Source of the DNA: Yokenella regensburgei ATCC 49455
Lineage (GTDB): Bacteria > Pseudomonadota > Gammaproteobacteria > Enterobacterales > Enterobacteriaceae
Assembly: GCF_000735455.1 (NCBI RefSeq)
Contig: NZ_JMPS01000042.1
Location: 1 to 64,000, forward strand
DNA length: 64,000 nt
Direction: 5' to 3'
Part shown: positions 15,309 to 23,624 of the stretch, piece after piece
How the letters are laid out: each line of letters starts with the position of its first letter
How positions within the stretch are numbered: position 1 is the stretch's first letter
Program-made: the position numbers and the translations under genes
The notes under the pieces: generated by a model
Seen by the model: only the letters and a program-made list of their open reading frames with translations
Databases searched by the model: none
Told to the model about the DNA's origin: nothing

Positions 15309-16916
15309 CTAAAAAAGAGTAATCCTGGCTGAAGAGTCTTTCTTTTCAAGTTTTTTATATATATTCCATTCAACATCTTTATTCACCTCTGAATCATTAC
15401 TTATATTGTTTTTCTTGGTTCGACCACCATCATTATCGCCACCACCGCTTCCTGAATCTCCGCCCAAAGACCATGTATAACTGACATAAACCTTAGCAAT
15501 AACATCACTATGGTAAAGCACTAAATCGACTTTACTCGGTTCACTGTGATTAGCTTCCAGCCCAACAAATCCTTCTGCCGATGCCTCACCACCAATCTTC
15601 AGAGCACCATTAGCTACATAAAACCGAACTCCAGCCCTGAAGTTTACATTCAGTGTTAAACCAAACTTAATGGCCGTATCTTCATTGTACTCTACGTGCC
15701 ACTTCTCTTTCGTATCCGAGGTACATTGCAACGCTAAATCAAACTCACCTTCAACCACCAGCTCAAAAGTAGAACCGACATAAGCTGAGTTTTTCCCTTC
15801 CTTATAATCATCTTCTCCCGCATCCAGACCTTCCCTTGCTGCAGCCAGGACGACATCAGCATGATACCAGGCCGCAAATGCCTGCAATAAATCCAGTGTT
15901 AGTCTAACCCCAATAAGTGGGGACAGCTCAATTGATAAATTTCGCTGCAGATAAAGTTGTGTTGAGTTGCTGTCTTCCTTCAGCTCTCCACCACCTTTCA
16001 TTTCAATTTGCGGATAAACTATTTCCGTACTCAGCAGTTTAATTTTCGCATCGTTTCCTTCATCTGTTGAGAATGTTTTAATGAATGTATTGATTAGTTC
16101 ATCTGCTTTATTCAGCAACTGTACCTTCTTCTCCTTTCCCTTAAAATCCTTCTTCAGTCTGGGAGAATAATCATATGGAAGAGCACCAAGAGAGCAGTTC
16201 AGTTTTCCTTCCATCTCCAGAGCATTACTGATTTCATATTGAGGTTTTTTTGTCCAGCCACGATTCCCGCGCTGACTTTTACCCTGAGATTTATTTTCCG
16301 CTTTCTGCTGTTGCTTCCTTTCTTTCTCTGTGTACTCCTTTACTTCATGTTCCAGCCCGATTGCCAGATCCACTTCCCATTTAAAACCGGCAAAGACATG
16401 GATCCTAGTTGACAAAACATCAAGTGGGGGTATCGATAATAGTGGAGATGCACCATTGATAAAACTCAGTGACTGACTAACAAAGGCATTACCTTTACAT
16501 TCCCCCAATCGCAATAGATAATCCGTTTTCGGTAACACATCGAGTACATCAGGTGCAAGGATATAATCCACCAAAAAATCAACCGAATCAGTAACCTTAA
16601 AATAATTAACTCTTGGTAAAAAATGCAGAGAATAATTCGTCAAACCTTTATTAAAAGTCTGTAATGTTTTATTGTCTGCCGGGCTATAAATCATCCCTTG
16701 TGGACAGGCCGAGTTATTCGACACACATACCTTATCTACCAGAGAAAGTGATAGAGGAACCCCTTTATTACTGACATCCACTACATCCAGGGCAGTAATA
16801 AAATTAGCCTGCTTATATACAAAATCACGAGTTCCAGCAGTCATGGAAAACATGTGGATGCACGTATCCGGATTTTTACAGTTACATACCGGAGAACCGG
16901 CTTTTAAACTAATCAT
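15309..16916 (-). CDS. candidate T6SS effector of unknown type
   Basis: A 535-residue protein encoded directly after a DUF4123 adaptor gene, the usual position for a cognate effector. I recognise no toxin motif. The N-terminus is Cys-rich (SPVCNCKNPDTCIHMF). The middle has a charged coiled stretch (EYTEKERKQQQKAENKS) and long beta-rich segments, for example FAGFKWEVDLAIGLEHEV and KFGLTLNVNFRAGVRFYV. A Gly/Ser/Asp-rich low-complexity linker (SLGGDSGSGGGDNDGG) precedes the C-terminus. Base composition is AT-richer than the structural T6SS genes, which fits exchangeable cargo. The ATG at 16916 follows AGGA; an upstream start would overlap the DUF4123 gene. Confidence 0.55.
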   Translation of the reverse strand: MISLKAGSPVCNCKNPDTCIHMFSMTAGTRDFVYKQANFITALDVVDVSNKGVPLSLSLVDKVCVSNNSACPQGMIYSPADNKTLQTFNKGLTNYSLHFLPRVNYFKVTDSVDFLVDYILAPDVLDVLPKTDYLLRLGECKGNAFVSQSLSFINGASPLLSIPPLDVLSTRIHVFAGFKWEVDLAIGLEHEVKEYTEKERKQQQKAENKSQGKSQRGNRGWTKKPQYEISNALEMEGKLNCSLGALPYDYSPRLKKDFKGKEKKVQLLNKADELINTFIKTFSTDEGNDAKIKLLSTEIVYPQIEMKGGGELKEDSNSTQLYLQRNLSIELSPLIGVRLTLDLLQAFAAWYHADVVLAAAREGLDAGEDDYKEGKNSAYVGSTFELVVEGEFDLALQCTSDTKEKWHVEYNEDTAIKFGLTLNVNFRAGVRFYVANGALKIGGEASAEGFVGLEANHSEPSKVDLVLYHSDVIAKVYVSYTWSLGGDSGSGGGDNDGGRTKKNNISNDSEVNKDVEWNIYKKLEKKDSSARITLF

Positions 16917-16927
16917 CGTTTTCCTTA

Positions 16928-17746
16928 TTATACTTGTGGCAAACAACCCATTTCGCGGAGCAGCAGTGATTCCGCCTTAAAAACTCCTGCTTCGTTAGGG
17001 TCATTTAGTGCCGTGCGATATTCAGGTGGGAGCGTAGCCAGTGTCAGATATCCCCGTTGATGAAACAGCCGGAATAACCCCAGAATGCTACGTTCATCAT
17101 CAATACCCTGTTTCTTCAGCCAGTGAAATATTTCACCAGTTGCTTCAGTATTTGCAGGTTCACTATCAGATTCTGACCAGCTGTTGATCTTACCTACCAG
17201 TGTTTCAACATATCGCTGGTTAAATATTTCAGTCAGCTTGTCCATCTGCACCTGTGATATTTGCAACATTTTCCGTCGTGAACCACTCTGCGAATGAAAG
17301 GTCTTTCTCAGCTCAGTAAAATGTTCACGGCGCTCCTCCCCCTGCCAGTGGGTTGTAATCGCATTTATCGGCCCAAGAAATGAATGTAACTCCCAGGGAG
17401 ATAAGACCGATATCAAAGGCCAGATATTGCGGGGATCATAGAAGCGAAAATAAACCGGTGTTTTCTCTCCGGGGAGCAGGACATGCAAATATTTACGAAG
17501 ATGCTGACGCAGAGTGATCATATTGGCCTGACTTTCCAACAGTATTCCCCAGGGCGGCCGACGCACTTTGAGCCATGCAAGTACATCCTGTGTCGCCAGT
17601 ATCAGAAAGGGTGCCACGTTGAGGATTTCGTCTGTTACTGGTTTGGCATACAAGCAGGTATGAGGTGGATCTAGCGTGTCCAGCATGGTGAAAACTTCTG
17701 GCTCCGCCGCCGCGTCCACAATTGCCCAGGTAATAACATTATCCAT
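16928..17746 (-). CDS. DUF4123 T6SS effector adaptor/chaperone
   Basis: A 272-residue protein with the DUF4123 pattern: an opening AWAIVDA-like strand ([15 protein letters not shown]), the [17 protein letters not shown] segment, then [20 protein letters not shown], which contains the family's RFYDPR core. DUF4123 proteins (TEC/Tap) bind a VgrG tip on one side and a specific effector on the other, without being secreted themselves. The gene overlaps the vgrG stop by eight bases and is followed 11 bases later by the candidate effector, so it probably loads that protein on this VgrG. Confidence 0.88.
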   Translation of the reverse strand: MDNVITWAIVDAAAEPEVFTMLDTLDPPHTCLYAKPVTDEILNVAPFLILATQDVLAWLKVRRPPWGILLESQANMITLRQHLRKYLHVLLPGEKTPVYFRFYDPRNIWPLISVLSPWELHSFLGPINAITTHWQGEERREHFTELRKTFHSQSGSRRKMLQISQVQMDKLTEIFNQRYVETLVGKINSWSESDSEPANTEATGEIFHWLKKQGIDDERSILGLFRLFHQRGYLTLATLPPEYRTALNDPNEAGVFKAESLLLREMGCLPQV

Positions 17747-19715
17747 TGTTTTGTGCCTCCATCGGACAATGTTCTACAAACAAGGCTCCCTGGGCCGCTG
17801 CCGCTTTCAGTATCGCCGGTTCTGCGGGGACCAGTAGATCTCCCGGACTGCCACCAGAGTTGAGATTGATAGTGACGCCCTTCGAATCCACGCCACCATC
17901 ATGCAGAGCAATAAATGTATTACCTACACGTAATGTCAATTTGCTTTTGCTCTGCAACGTGAGATCGCCATGGCTGTCAACACTGAAGGCACCGCTTATC
18001 TTTTGTGCTAGGTCCCCCTTAACCGTGACCCCAAAATCCCCATCAGTCTGCTGCAGATTATTACCACTGATTTTCTGATCCTGATTCCCTTCCACCGTCA
18101 CTTTGCGGTCATTGGCAACCACCAGTTCTTCATCATGTCCGATGCTGCTGGTCCGGTTAAATTCAACGCGTTCGTCTTTTGAATTAAGGACCCGCACAGC
18201 CATATTTTTTTGGGCCCGAAGAAGAACCTCTTCACTGCCAGCGGTATCTTCAAAAGAGAGTTCATTATAACCGTCCCCCTGAACTGAGTCTGAACGCAGA
18301 ACCATCCTGTTCTTATGTAATGGTAACGGATAGGGTGCCAGATTGACCGCATGGTAAGTACGCCCGGTAATGATCGGCTGGTCCGGATCCCCTTCCAGAA
18401 AACTCACCACCACTTCATGTCCAATACGCGGAATGGCGACCATCCCGTAACGACCGCCCGCCCAGCCCTGGCTCACCCGCACCCAGCAGGAGCTCAGATC
18501 GTCGCTGTTACCATAGCGGTCCCACGGAAACTTCACCTTCACGCGCCCGTGTTCGTCGCAGTAGATTTCTTCGGTAGCTGGCCCGGTGACCGTCGCTATC
18601 TGCGGACCGTCCACCATCGGGCGCACCGGTATCAGAGCACGCCAGGCAGTACCGTCTTTGATGACCCCAAATGTATTGGTAAAGGTGGTTGGTTTGTCCC
18701 CGCCCTCCTCTTCCAGCGCCTGAGGCTGTTTGCCCTCATGCTTCACAGTTACCACCTGCCATGGCGCATTAAACGCATCGTTCAGGTGCTCTGAGAGCGT
18801 AAACACCAGCCCGGGACGTAACTCTGCACAGTTTGACAGTCCATTTCCGGTGATCGCCTCAGCCCGCAGTGCATCCAGCCGGTACGCGCTGAACGCTTTA
18901 CCGCTTTCGGCCTGCTTGTAACGCCCCGGATAATCATAATGCTCGTAGGCAGTACGTTGATGGCTCAGATCGTTACTGATTTTCTTGTTCGACTGGTTGT
19001 AGGCCGGATTTTTAAAGCTATAGTCCCGCAACTCCACGGATGAAGTCTTTACCGCTTCGCGGTAGCTGAACTGGCGGACATAAGCCCCCTGCTCAAGCCC
19101 CTTATTCTCCAGCGAAAAAAACAACGATTTCTCTTTCTTCTCCAGCGCCCCGGCCCCGGTATGGTCTGCAAACACCACCCGGTGCGTATCTGCTTCAAAC
19201 TCGTGGAAAAAGAACATCCCCTCTTCTGCGGCCAGTCGGGTAATAAAAGCCAGATCGCTTTCCCGGTACTGCACGCAGTATTCGCGGGCGGCATGCTCCT
19301 GACGCAGCGAAAAGGCATAATCCTGGATGCCCGCCTCTTTGAGGATCTCCTCGATAATATCCTGCGGCTTCTTCGCCTGAAAAATCCGGCAGTTGGTACG
19401 AAGTTCTGTGCGCCACAGCGCCGGTCGCACGACGGCCTCATAGCGGGTACGGTGAAAGCCGGTATCCCCCTGCGCAAAGTCGCTGACGATACCGCTGACA
19501 CGACGCTGCAGTTCGCCGTTGTACCAGACCATCAGCTCGCACGACTGATCGAGCACATCAGCAAAATCAATTCCGGTCTGTGGGCTGGCTAATTTCAGCG
19601 TCAGCGTAAATGGCGCATTCAGCGCCTCATCCAGCTCAAATTCTGCCACCGCGAAGGTGCTGGCGGGTAAATCGCCTACCGTCACCGTAAACTGCAGTCC
19701 TGTACCGTCCGCCAC
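17739..19715 (-). CDS. vgrG: T6SS spike protein VgrG (TssI)
   Basis: A 658-residue VgrG of ordinary length. It has the gp27-like N-terminal domain ([20 protein letters not shown] onward), the [16 protein letters not shown] region, the gp5-like OB fold with the [20 protein letters not shown] signature and [20 protein letters not shown], then a needle of repeated strands with a DUF2345-like section (about 500-610). No separate catalytic domain is fused; the tail ([19 protein letters not shown]) is short. It forms the trimeric tip on the Hcp tube and here probably carries cargo via the downstream DUF4123 protein. Confidence 0.95.
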   Translation of the reverse strand: MADGTGLQFTVTVGDLPASTFAVAEFELDEALNAPFTLTLKLASPQTGIDFADVLDQSCELMVWYNGELQRRVSGIVSDFAQGDTGFHRTRYEAVVRPALWRTELRTNCRIFQAKKPQDIIEEILKEAGIQDYAFSLRQEHAAREYCVQYRESDLAFITRLAAEEGMFFFHEFEADTHRVVFADHTGAGALEKKEKSLFFSLENKGLEQGAYVRQFSYREAVKTSSVELRDYSFKNPAYNQSNKKISNDLSHQRTAYEHYDYPGRYKQAESGKAFSAYRLDALRAEAITGNGLSNCAELRPGLVFTLSEHLNDAFNAPWQVVTVKHEGKQPQALEEEGGDKPTTFTNTFGVIKDGTAWRALIPVRPMVDGPQIATVTGPATEEIYCDEHGRVKVKFPWDRYGNSDDLSSCWVRVSQGWAGGRYGMVAIPRIGHEVVVSFLEGDPDQPIITGRTYHAVNLAPYPLPLHKNRMVLRSDSVQGDGYNELSFEDTAGSEEVLLRAQKNMAVRVLNSKDERVEFNRTSSIGHDEELVVANDRKVTVEGNQDQKISGNNLQQTDGDFGVTVKGDLAQKISGAFSVDSHGDLTLQSKSKLTLRVGNTFIALHDGGVDSKGVTINLNSGGSPGDLLVPAEPAILKAAAAQGALFVEHCPMEAQNNG

Positions 19716-19828
19716 GTTATTTCTCCTTGTTCAGGGCAATGGCTACCGCACGCCCGGTGTTCACCGTGCGGGGAGTCGATTCATATTCTCAGCGTTCAGG
19801 TCTGACCAGCATCACACCTCAGCGCTGA

Positions 19829-19854
19829 ATTACCCGGGCCGGAGCCCGGGTAAT
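19829..19854 (-). terminator. strong hairpin between hcp and vgrG
   Basis: A perfect 11-bp stem (ATTACCCGGGC pairing with GCCCGGGTAAT) with a four-base loop starts seven bases after the hcp stop. There is no following U run, so it is more likely a processing or stabilising 3' hairpin, or a partial attenuator, than a classical terminator. It would help explain much higher Hcp than VgrG output from one transcript. Confidence 0.5.
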
Positions 19855-19861
19855 GTCGTCG

Positions 19862-20380
19862 TTATGCGGTAACCGGCTTACGCCAGTCATCGCTGCCGGA
19901 AGAACCGGACTTGAGGTGATCCCAGGTGATTTTGCGGTAGGCCAGAGAGACCTCAACCAGTTGGGTGAAGTCGGATTTCTCTGAATCCTGGCAGTGCGGC
20001 ATATGCAGATCGATATCGACAATCGTGGCGTCCTGCAGCGTGGTGCTGAAGAAATGCTCCTGCTTTCCTTCCACGGAAGTGCGGTACCACTTGAGGGTGA
20101 CATTTTCCAGCATCTCACCGGAAGCCAGTGCGTTGTACATCAGCGGTACGGCTTTGTTCAGCGCGACGGTGAATTTCAGCGGCTTGTGCACGCGCTGGCC
20201 GGACGGCTGGCCGGACTGCGGATCGGTAGGGACGGTCACCTGATGCTTCACTTCCTGCACCAGCATTTCGTCTTTGTGGCCTTCCACATAGATGTTACCG
20301 ACTGAAGCCGCAGTGAACGCGTTCTCGGTAATGTTGCCCTGAGTTTTACCCTTGATGCTGATATAACACGGTGTTGGCAT
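19862..20380 (-). CDS. hcp: T6SS tube protein Hcp (TssD)
   Basis: A 172-residue Hcp1-family protein. Key features are the opening PTPCYISIKGKTQGNITENA, the VEGHKDEMLVQEVKHQVTVP strand, and VALNKAVPLMYNALASGEML and LQDATIVDIDLHMP. Hcp hexamers stack into the tube that is propelled out of the cell and can carry small effectors in its lumen. The GGAG ribosome binding site is well spaced. It is separated by 380 bases from the Sel1 gene and has its own sigma-54 type promoter, so it is expressed as an independent, probably highly transcribed unit followed by vgrG. Confidence 0.95.
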   Translation of the reverse strand: MPTPCYISIKGKTQGNITENAFTAASVGNIYVEGHKDEMLVQEVKHQVTVPTDPQSGQPSGQRVHKPLKFTVALNKAVPLMYNALASGEMLENVTLKWYRTSVEGKQEHFFSTTLQDATIVDIDLHMPHCQDSEKSDFTQLVEVSLAYRKITWDHLKSGSSGSDDWRKPVTA

Positions 20381-20423
20381 TTTATTTCTCCATTAAAGTG
20401 ATGTGTACTTCCGTCAGATATAT

Positions 20424-20439
20424 AGCAATATCCATGCCA
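20424..20439 (-). promoter_or_regulatory. sigma-54 (-24/-12) promoter of hcp
   Basis: On the minus strand TGGCATGGATATTGCT matches the sigma-54 consensus TGGCAYRNNNNTTGCW at every defined position, with GG and GC correctly spaced. Expected transcription start is about 12 bases downstream, near 20413, leaving a leader of some 33 bases before the hcp ATG. The cluster encodes its own sigma-54 activator (VasH, 29129-30670). Confidence 0.85.
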
Positions 20440-20499
20440 TATTTTTATGTTGTTGTTTTTGCTTAACTTTGTGTTTTTACCCTTCCAGCAAAAAACGGG

Positions 20500-20614
20500 G
20501 TTGCGCAAGATCTTGCTCAAAACCCGGCAAAAAGTTGCGCAAACCTCGCACTTCCACGGCATCCATTGCGTAAAAAGTGTTTTACTCTGAAAACTCAGCA
20601 AGAAGTTGCGCAGA
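20500..20614 (-). promoter_or_regulatory. three repeated motifs upstream of hcp, likely VasH enhancer sites
   Basis: The motif GTTGCGCA(A/G) occurs on the + strand at 20500-20509, 20534-20543 and 20605-20614, with 34- and 71-base spacing. Each is preceded by a GCAAAAA- or GCAAGAA-like stretch. The sites lie about 60-175 bases upstream of the -24 element, the normal distance for enhancer-binding proteins. The core TTGCGCAA is a palindrome, as expected for a dimeric HTH activator. Assignment to VasH is inference from context. Confidence 0.65.
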
Positions 20615-20759
20615 TTTTGTTTTTATTCTTTTTCCGGTGCTTTTATGTTCGATTCTGTAATTATTTTTGTGACGTGCATCACTCACAAAATCATTCAGCC
20701 GTGTGTGTGGCGATTAAAAAACCACCACACCACCACTATCTACCGGGCGAAAAATCCGG

Positions 20760-22151
20760 TCAGGGTGTCACCTCGTTCTGTCCCTGAGCGATACGCAGGC
20801 TCCACTCCCGGGCCAGCTTTTGTGCAGCCTGTATCTCATTCGGCCTCATTTCTGCTTCCATCGCGTTCAGCGCATCCACCGCCACCTTCATATTTTCCGT
20901 TGCCGCCAGCGAGTACCAGGCATAGGCCTGAATACGGTTACGCGGCAACCCCAGCCCGGCCTGGCTCATCATCCCGGCCCGGTACTGCGCCATCCGGTTC
21001 CCCGCCATGGCGCTGAGACGGTATTGTTTAAAGGCCTGTGCATAGTCGGGTTTTCCGCCAGTGCCGAGACGCAGCATGTCACCGTAGTGACAACGACCTT
21101 CGGCATCGCCACGTTCAGCCAGCTGCTGCCAGGCGCTTCTGGCATTCACCTCATCCCCCTGCGCGTCATACCACGCAGCCAGCGTACGCGCGGCCTGCAG
21201 GTCACCGCCTTTCGCCGCAAGCGTCAGATACTTCAGCCGTAGCTCATCGCTCTGCTGGTACTGGCTGTAGAGATACTGCGCACGGGCATCCCCCTGACCG
21301 ACCGCGCGTCCGAGCCAGGACAGCCCTTCGCGCTCATTTTGAGGGACACCGTCGCCATTCAGGTACGCCTGCGCCAGAACACGTTGTGCCGTGGCATCCC
21401 CGCCCTGCGCCGCTTTCTGATACCACGAGAACCGCTCCGCCCCTTCGCTGTGCTCTGCCATCCAGCGCTGCGCCTGCGGGTTACCCAGTGCCGCTGACTG
21501 ACGGTAATCACGACGGGCGATGTCCGCTGACCTGTCGACGCCGTTTCCGGTGTCATAGCGCCGGGCCAGCAGAGCCAGGGCCACGGGCTCTCCCTGAGCA
21601 GCGGCTTTCTGCAGCCAGGAAAGCGCGATTTTCTCACCCGAGGGTTGGGTCTGATACCAGCGGGCCAGCATCAGCTGCGCCTGCGCACTCCCCTGCCGGG
21701 CCGCTGTCTCATACAGACTGATACACGCCGTTGCCGGAGCATCACCATGGGGTGCCTGGCACAATCCGGCGAGATTCATACTGGCCTGCGCGTTGCCCAG
21801 CGAAGAGGCCCGTTCCCACCAGTGACGGGCAAGCAGCTCGTTGCGGGGTTCGCCCAGCCCGGCGTGATACCAGTCTCCCGCCTGACGTGCTGCATCCGCC
21901 CGGGTCGTCCGCGATGCATCCGATGCCGCAGACTGGCTGGCGACCTGTTTCATCAGCGTCAGCGCCTGCGGATAGTCCCGACGTGCCGCCAGCCTCCCGG
22001 CCAGCACGTACTGCGCCTGTGCCTCTCCGGCTTTCGCTTTTTGCGCCAGCGCGGATTCCGGGAGCGTCGTCAGTGGCGTACTGCAGGCGCTCAACAGCAC
22101 GACTGCCAGCATTACTGCTCCCCGTGGCGGCAGAAATGGATACAACCTCAT
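20760..22151 (-). CDS. Sel1-repeat lipoprotein of the T6SS cluster
   Basis: A 463-residue protein with a lipoprotein signal (MLAVVLLSACSTPL). The rest is almost entirely Sel1-like tetratricopeptide repeats, visible as a recurring A..G...A...LA..Y..G pattern (for example AAQGEPVALALLARRYDTGN, AAQGGDATAQRVLAQAYLNG and SAMAGNRMAQYRAGMMSQAG). Sel1 solenoids bind proteins. In this family of T6SS loci the gene follows vasL, as here, with a four-base overlap (ATGA). Its exact role is unknown; a scaffold at the outer or inner membrane is plausible. It ends the structural operon; hcp follows under separate control. Confidence 0.8.
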   Translation of the reverse strand: MRLYPFLPPRGAVMLAVVLLSACSTPLTTLPESALAQKAKAGEAQAQYVLAGRLAARRDYPQALTLMKQVASQSAASDASRTTRADAARQAGDWYHAGLGEPRNELLARHWWERASSLGNAQASMNLAGLCQAPHGDAPATACISLYETAARQGSAQAQLMLARWYQTQPSGEKIALSWLQKAAAQGEPVALALLARRYDTGNGVDRSADIARRDYRQSAALGNPQAQRWMAEHSEGAERFSWYQKAAQGGDATAQRVLAQAYLNGDGVPQNEREGLSWLGRAVGQGDARAQYLYSQYQQSDELRLKYLTLAAKGGDLQAARTLAAWYDAQGDEVNARSAWQQLAERGDAEGRCHYGDMLRLGTGGKPDYAQAFKQYRLSAMAGNRMAQYRAGMMSQAGLGLPRNRIQAYAWYSLAATENMKVAVDALNAMEAEMRPNEIQAAQKLAREWSLRIAQGQNEVTP

Positions 22152-23578
22152 TCCCTGTTCCCTGATACGGGCTGTAGCTGATACAGACGCACGCTGTACG
22201 ATTTCAGCGTGGCCTGCAGGGTCTCCAGCTCCGCCGGACTGACGGTCTGGTTTGCCTGCTGCTGCGCTTCAAGACGCTTCAGACGAAGGGTAAAAGGCGT
22301 GTCGCGGTCCATTTCCCGGCGGATATCGTAAAGCGAGGATTTCAGGTACGAGATGGTGACCGTTTTGTGCTGCCGCTCCAGGGTCTGCAGTTCGGCCAGC
22401 AATGCATCCACCCGCTGTGTGGCATCAGGCCAGGGAGAGGCCGAAGGGTCCTGACCACGCTGTGCGGTCAGCATCTGCTGCCACTGGCTGTCCATCGCGC
22501 TGACCGCCAGCGACTGCGGGTAGAGCATACGCAGCGACTGACGCAGCCCGTCGGCATACTGATACGACCACAGCGGCGAAAGCTGTTGTACCCGGACCAT
22601 CTGCGCCTGGTAATCACGGGTTATCTGTGGCTCCATATCACGCAGTGCCTGTTCACCCAGCGCCAGTCGCACATCGCTCAGCCGGGCCGCATCGGGGGCA
22701 GCAGGCCAGCTCAGCGCCTGCGTTTCCAGCATCGCCGTCGCGTCATGCAGACGGGTTTCCTGTAACTGACTCCAGTGGCTCCACCCGGCAAGCAACAGCA
22801 CCGGTATCAGTGCGCTCGCCATACCGCTGGCAAACCAGAACCACGCCGGGCGGGGTGCCTTTTGCGTCCGGATTTTCAGCACCCTCGGTTTCAGCGTGCC
22901 TTTTTCGCGCCCGACGATAATGCTGCCGGTCGGTAACGGCGTCATATCCGCTGCTTCACTGCCGCCCGGATCTTCAGAACGGAAATACACCACTGGCGGC
23001 ACCTGCATCTCTTGCTTCCTGGTCTCCGGCTCCGGGGAGACAATCACAATCTCCGACTCGTCAAAGAGACAGGTATACCCTTCAATAAAGTGCAGCAGGT
23101 TCTCGATTCGGGGGACCCGGCTTAGCCCGACGTTGTGCAGCTTCTCGCTGATAAGCTGCAGTGCCCGTTCACAGCGATAAAGCAGTCGCCGATCGTCATG
23201 CCCGACGGGGTACTGACGCACCACGTCGCTGACCCGGGCAATAAACCAGTCCAGCATCTCCACCCGTGCACGGGACTGATGGACCGGCGGCCAGACGTTA
23301 TCCCACTGCGTAACGATTAGGTTGCTCAGAAACTCGCAGCCTTCGGTAAAGCCGCTGAGGCCGTGCAGCCGGGCGCGGGCCAGGGTAAAGTAGAGGGCTG
23401 TCTGCAGATCCACCCCCTGCTTTTCAAAAATGGCCTGCGCCATCTGATGAACCAGCCCCCAGTCCACCGCCGGTCTGGAGACGTGGCTGAGTTTATTGAT
23501 TTCATTGCGCAGTCTTTCGTATTCCGGCAACACGCGGGGATCGCGTCCCACGTTCAGTGCCTGCTGTGTATCATGCAT
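22148..23578 (-). CDS. vasL: VasL-type TssA-like T6SS protein
   Basis: A 476-residue protein with an ImpA_N (TssA-like) N-terminal domain: DPRVLPEYERLRNEINKL, TALYFTLARARLHGLSGFTEG and QWDNVWPPVHQSRARVEMLD. One transmembrane segment follows (about residues 250-270, FASGMASALIPVLLLAGWSH), then a periplasmic-side helical VasL-type C-terminal domain. VasL or TagA-like TssA paralogues anchor the distal end of the sheath to the opposite membrane in related systems, so this second TssA-type protein may stop tube growth. The ATG at 23578 was chosen because the ImpA_N domain starts about 15 residues later and GGAAAG lies upstream. Confidence 0.8.
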   Translation of the reverse strand: MHDTQQALNVGRDPRVLPEYERLRNEINKLSHVSRPAVDWGLVHQMAQAIFEKQGVDLQTALYFTLARARLHGLSGFTEGCEFLSNLIVTQWDNVWPPVHQSRARVEMLDWFIARVSDVVRQYPVGHDDRRLLYRCERALQLISEKLHNVGLSRVPRIENLLHFIEGYTCLFDESEIVIVSPEPETRKQEMQVPPVVYFRSEDPGGSEAADMTPLPTGSIIVGREKGTLKPRVLKIRTQKAPRPAWFWFASGMASALIPVLLLAGWSHWSQLQETRLHDATAMLETQALSWPAAPDAARLSDVRLALGEQALRDMEPQITRDYQAQMVRVQQLSPLWSYQYADGLRQSLRMLYPQSLAVSAMDSQWQQMLTAQRGQDPSASPWPDATQRVDALLAELQTLERQHKTVTISYLKSSLYDIRREMDRDTPFTLRLKRLEAQQQANQTVSPAELETLQATLKSYSVRLYQLQPVSGNRE

Positions 23579-23624
23579 CCGGTGCTTTCCGTCGTCTGAT
23601 GAGGGGGATGTCGCCCCCCGGTAA

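Noticed and set aside
21038-21721. Long + strand reading frame opposite the Sel1 gene
   Set aside because: Arg/Pro/His-rich antisense of a GC-rich repeat gene; a shadow of the coding strand, as are many long + strand frames across 20-42 kb.
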